In this document: positions 11,782 to 13,195 of the stretch, piece after piece
Layout: every line of letters starts with the position of its first letter
How positions within the stretch are numbered: the first letter of the stretch is position 1
Origin: Pelobacter sp. UBA6812
GTDB lineage: Bacteria > Desulfobacterota > Desulfuromonadia > Desulfuromonadales > Syntrophotaleaceae
Reading direction: 5' to 3'
Assembly: GCA_002452265.1 (NCBI GenBank)
Contig: DKEW01000026.1
Coordinates: forward strand, 9,412 to 22,606
DNA: 13,195 nucleotides
Translations under genes and position numbers: made by a program
Notes under the pieces: generated by a model
The model's input: the letters and a program-made list of their open reading frames with translations, nothing else
Told to the model about the DNA's origin: nothing
Databases searched by the model: none

Positions 11782-13195
11782 ATGATTCAGATTGAATTGC
11801 CAGACGGTTCTATAAAGGAATTTTCTGAAACGACCACCGCTGGTGAAGTGGCAGCCGGGATCGGTGCTGGTCTGGCTCGCCAGGCAGTGGCGGCCCGGTT
11901 CAACGATCATATGATCGACCTGTCTGCTCCGATTACCCAGGGTGGCCGGTTGGAAATCATCACTTTGAATTCCCCCCCGGGGCTTGAAGTCTATCGCCAT
12001 ACTACAGCCCATCTCATGGCCCATGCGGTTAAGGATATCTATGGTGACAGCGTACAAGTCACTATCGGACCTGCCATCGAAAACGGCTTTTACTACGATT
12101 TTTTCTGCCAGGATCATACCTTTACGCCTGACGATTTTGAAAAGATAGAAAAGCGCATGCAGGAATTGGCCAAGGCCAATCTGCCCATCTGCCGCGAGGA
12201 AGTTACCCGGGACAGTGCTATTGCGTTATTTCGAGAACTCGGTGAACATTACAAGGTCGAATTGATAGAGGATCTGGATGCGCCGACGGTCTCCCTTTAT
12301 CGTCAGGGCGATTTTGTCGATCTGTGTCGCGGTCCTCATTTGCCGTCTACCGGTATGGTTAAGGCTTTTAAGCTGACCAGTGTGGCCGGAGCATACTGGC
12401 GTGGTAGTGAAAAAAATGCCATGCTGCAGCGCATTTATGCAACAGCATTCCCTGATAAAAAGGACCTCCGTACTTACCTGAACAAGTTGGAAGAAGCTCG
12501 CAAGCGTGATCATCGTCGCATCGGGCGTGAGCTTGACCTTTTTTCATTCAGTGAAGAGGCCGGAGCTGGTCTGGTGATATGGCATCCAAAGGGTGCTATG
12601 CTGCGTACGTTGCTTGAAGACTTTGAACGTCGTCAGCATCTTCGCCGCGGGTATGATATTGTTATGGGACCTCAAATTCTTCGCACGGATCTGTGGAAGA
12701 TTTCAGGCCATTTTGACAACTATCGCGAAAATATGTATTTTACGGACGTGGACGGTCAGGGGTATGGGCTTAAACCCATGAACTGTCTCGCCCATATGCT
12801 TATTTATAAATCCCGTCAGCGCTCCTATCGGGACTTGCCCCTGCGGTACTTCGAACTCGGCACGGTCCACAGGCACGAAAAATCTGGCGTACTGCATGGC
12901 CTGCTGCGTGTTCGCGGCTTTACTCAGGATGATGCGCATATCCTTTGTACCCCGGACCAACTTGATGGCGAGATTAAACGCGTTCTCGAGTTTGTGCGGG
13001 ATGTTATGGCTATTTTCGGTTTTGAATATGAAATCGAGATTTCCACCAGGCCTGAAAAATCAATTGGCAGCGACGAAGACTGGGGACGCGCGACTAAGGC
13101 TTTGATGGGAGCTTTGAAAGATCTTGAGTTGCCTCATGAGATTAACGAGGGTGATGGTGCCTTTTATGGGCCAAAGATCGATATCAAGCTCAAGG
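11782..13195 (+). CDS. thrS: Threonyl-tRNA synthetase (3' end beyond window)
   Basis: The first 471 codons of ThrRS are present with no stop; about 170 more would be expected for a usual length of about 640. This class II enzyme charges tRNA-Thr and removes mischarged serine. The N-terminal TGS domain (about 1-61) begins MIQIELPDGSIKEF. The editing domain has H73/H77 in HTTAH and C182/H186 in DLCRGPH, the same numbering as the E. coli editing site. The catalytic core shows motif 1 (RRGYDIVMGP), zinc ligands C335 in KPMNCLAHM and H386 in DDAHI (E. coli C334, H385), and motif 2 FELGTVHRHEKSGVLHGLLRVRGFTQ. The last visible part is GPKIDIKL. The third zinc histidine lies beyond the window. No separate promoter is clear between the tRNA terminator and the start. 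Confidence 0.96.
   Translation, partial: MIQIELPDGSIKEFSETTTAGEVAAGIGAGLARQAVAARFNDHMIDLSAPITQGGRLEIITLNSPPGLEVYRHTTAHLMAHAVKDIYGDSVQVTIGPAIENGFYYDFFCQDHTFTPDDFEKIEKRMQELAKANLPICREEVTRDSAIALFRELGEHYKVELIEDLDAPTVSLYRQGDFVDLCRGPHLPSTGMVKAFKLTSVAGAYWRGSEKNAMLQRIYATAFPDKKDLRTYLNKLEEARKRDHRRIGRELDLFSFSEEAGAGLVIWHPKGAMLRTLLEDFERRQHLRRGYDIVMGPQILRTDLWKISGHFDNYRENMYFTDVDGQGYGLKPMNCLAHMLIYKSRQRSYRDLPLRYFELGTVHRHEKSGVLHGLLRVRGFTQDDAHILCTPDQLDGEIKRVLEFVRDVMAIFGFEYEIEISTRPEKSIGSDEDWGRATKALMGALKDLELPHEINEGDGAFYGPKIDIKLK

Noticed and set aside
11971..11982. C7G4 run inside thrS as a slippage site
   Set aside because: thrS is essential and the frame is intact with motifs on both sides. A switch here would be lethal, so it is treated as ordinary coding sequence.

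Overview
The window looks like a chromosomal segment of a Gram-negative bacterium of the Desulfuromonadia (Geobacter/Pelobacter/Syntrophotalea relatives). This rests on protein style (IF-1, LeuRS, ThrRS and the CheA/GAF signalling proteins), on an outer-membrane LptE lipoprotein gene, and on the gene mix. I recognised this by eye; no database search was run. Base composition is close to even and no mobile elements, CRISPR arrays or prophage genes were seen.

Region 1 (1-4614) is a same-strand signalling cluster. It holds the last 47 codons of a GAF-like protein, a large hybrid histidine kinase CheA with an extra C-terminal CheW domain, a stand-alone receiver, a coiled-coil/GAF protein, and a second CheY-type receiver. 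No chemoreceptor, CheR, CheB or separate CheW gene is visible, so the input may come from GAF-domain proteins or from receptors encoded elsewhere.

Region 2 (4615-9335) is housekeeping. infA (IF-1, TTG start) has its own strong promoter. It is followed by a tight leuS-lptE-holA operon (LeuRS, LPS-assembly lipoprotein, DNA polymerase III delta). leuS and lptE overlap by ATGA. The best start of holA is an internal GTG with a ribosome binding site.

Region 3 (9336-11481) has rpsT (S20) on the minus strand, converging on holA across a bidirectional terminator. It diverges from murJ (lipid II flippase) across a 249-base AT-rich spacer. The spacer carries a near-consensus rpsT promoter, a 5'-end hairpin in the rpsT leader, and a 9+3+9 inverted repeat that looks like an operator.

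Region 4 (11482-13195) has a tRNA-Val(GAC) gene with promoter and a textbook UUCG terminator. The 5' two-thirds of thrS (ThrRS) follows and runs off the window end.

Most of the window is ordinary core genome. The places most worth a second look are the receptor-less CheA/GAF cluster, the rpsT leader with its TTG start, the operator-like repeats beside murJ and tRNA-Val, and the G8 tract inside cheA.
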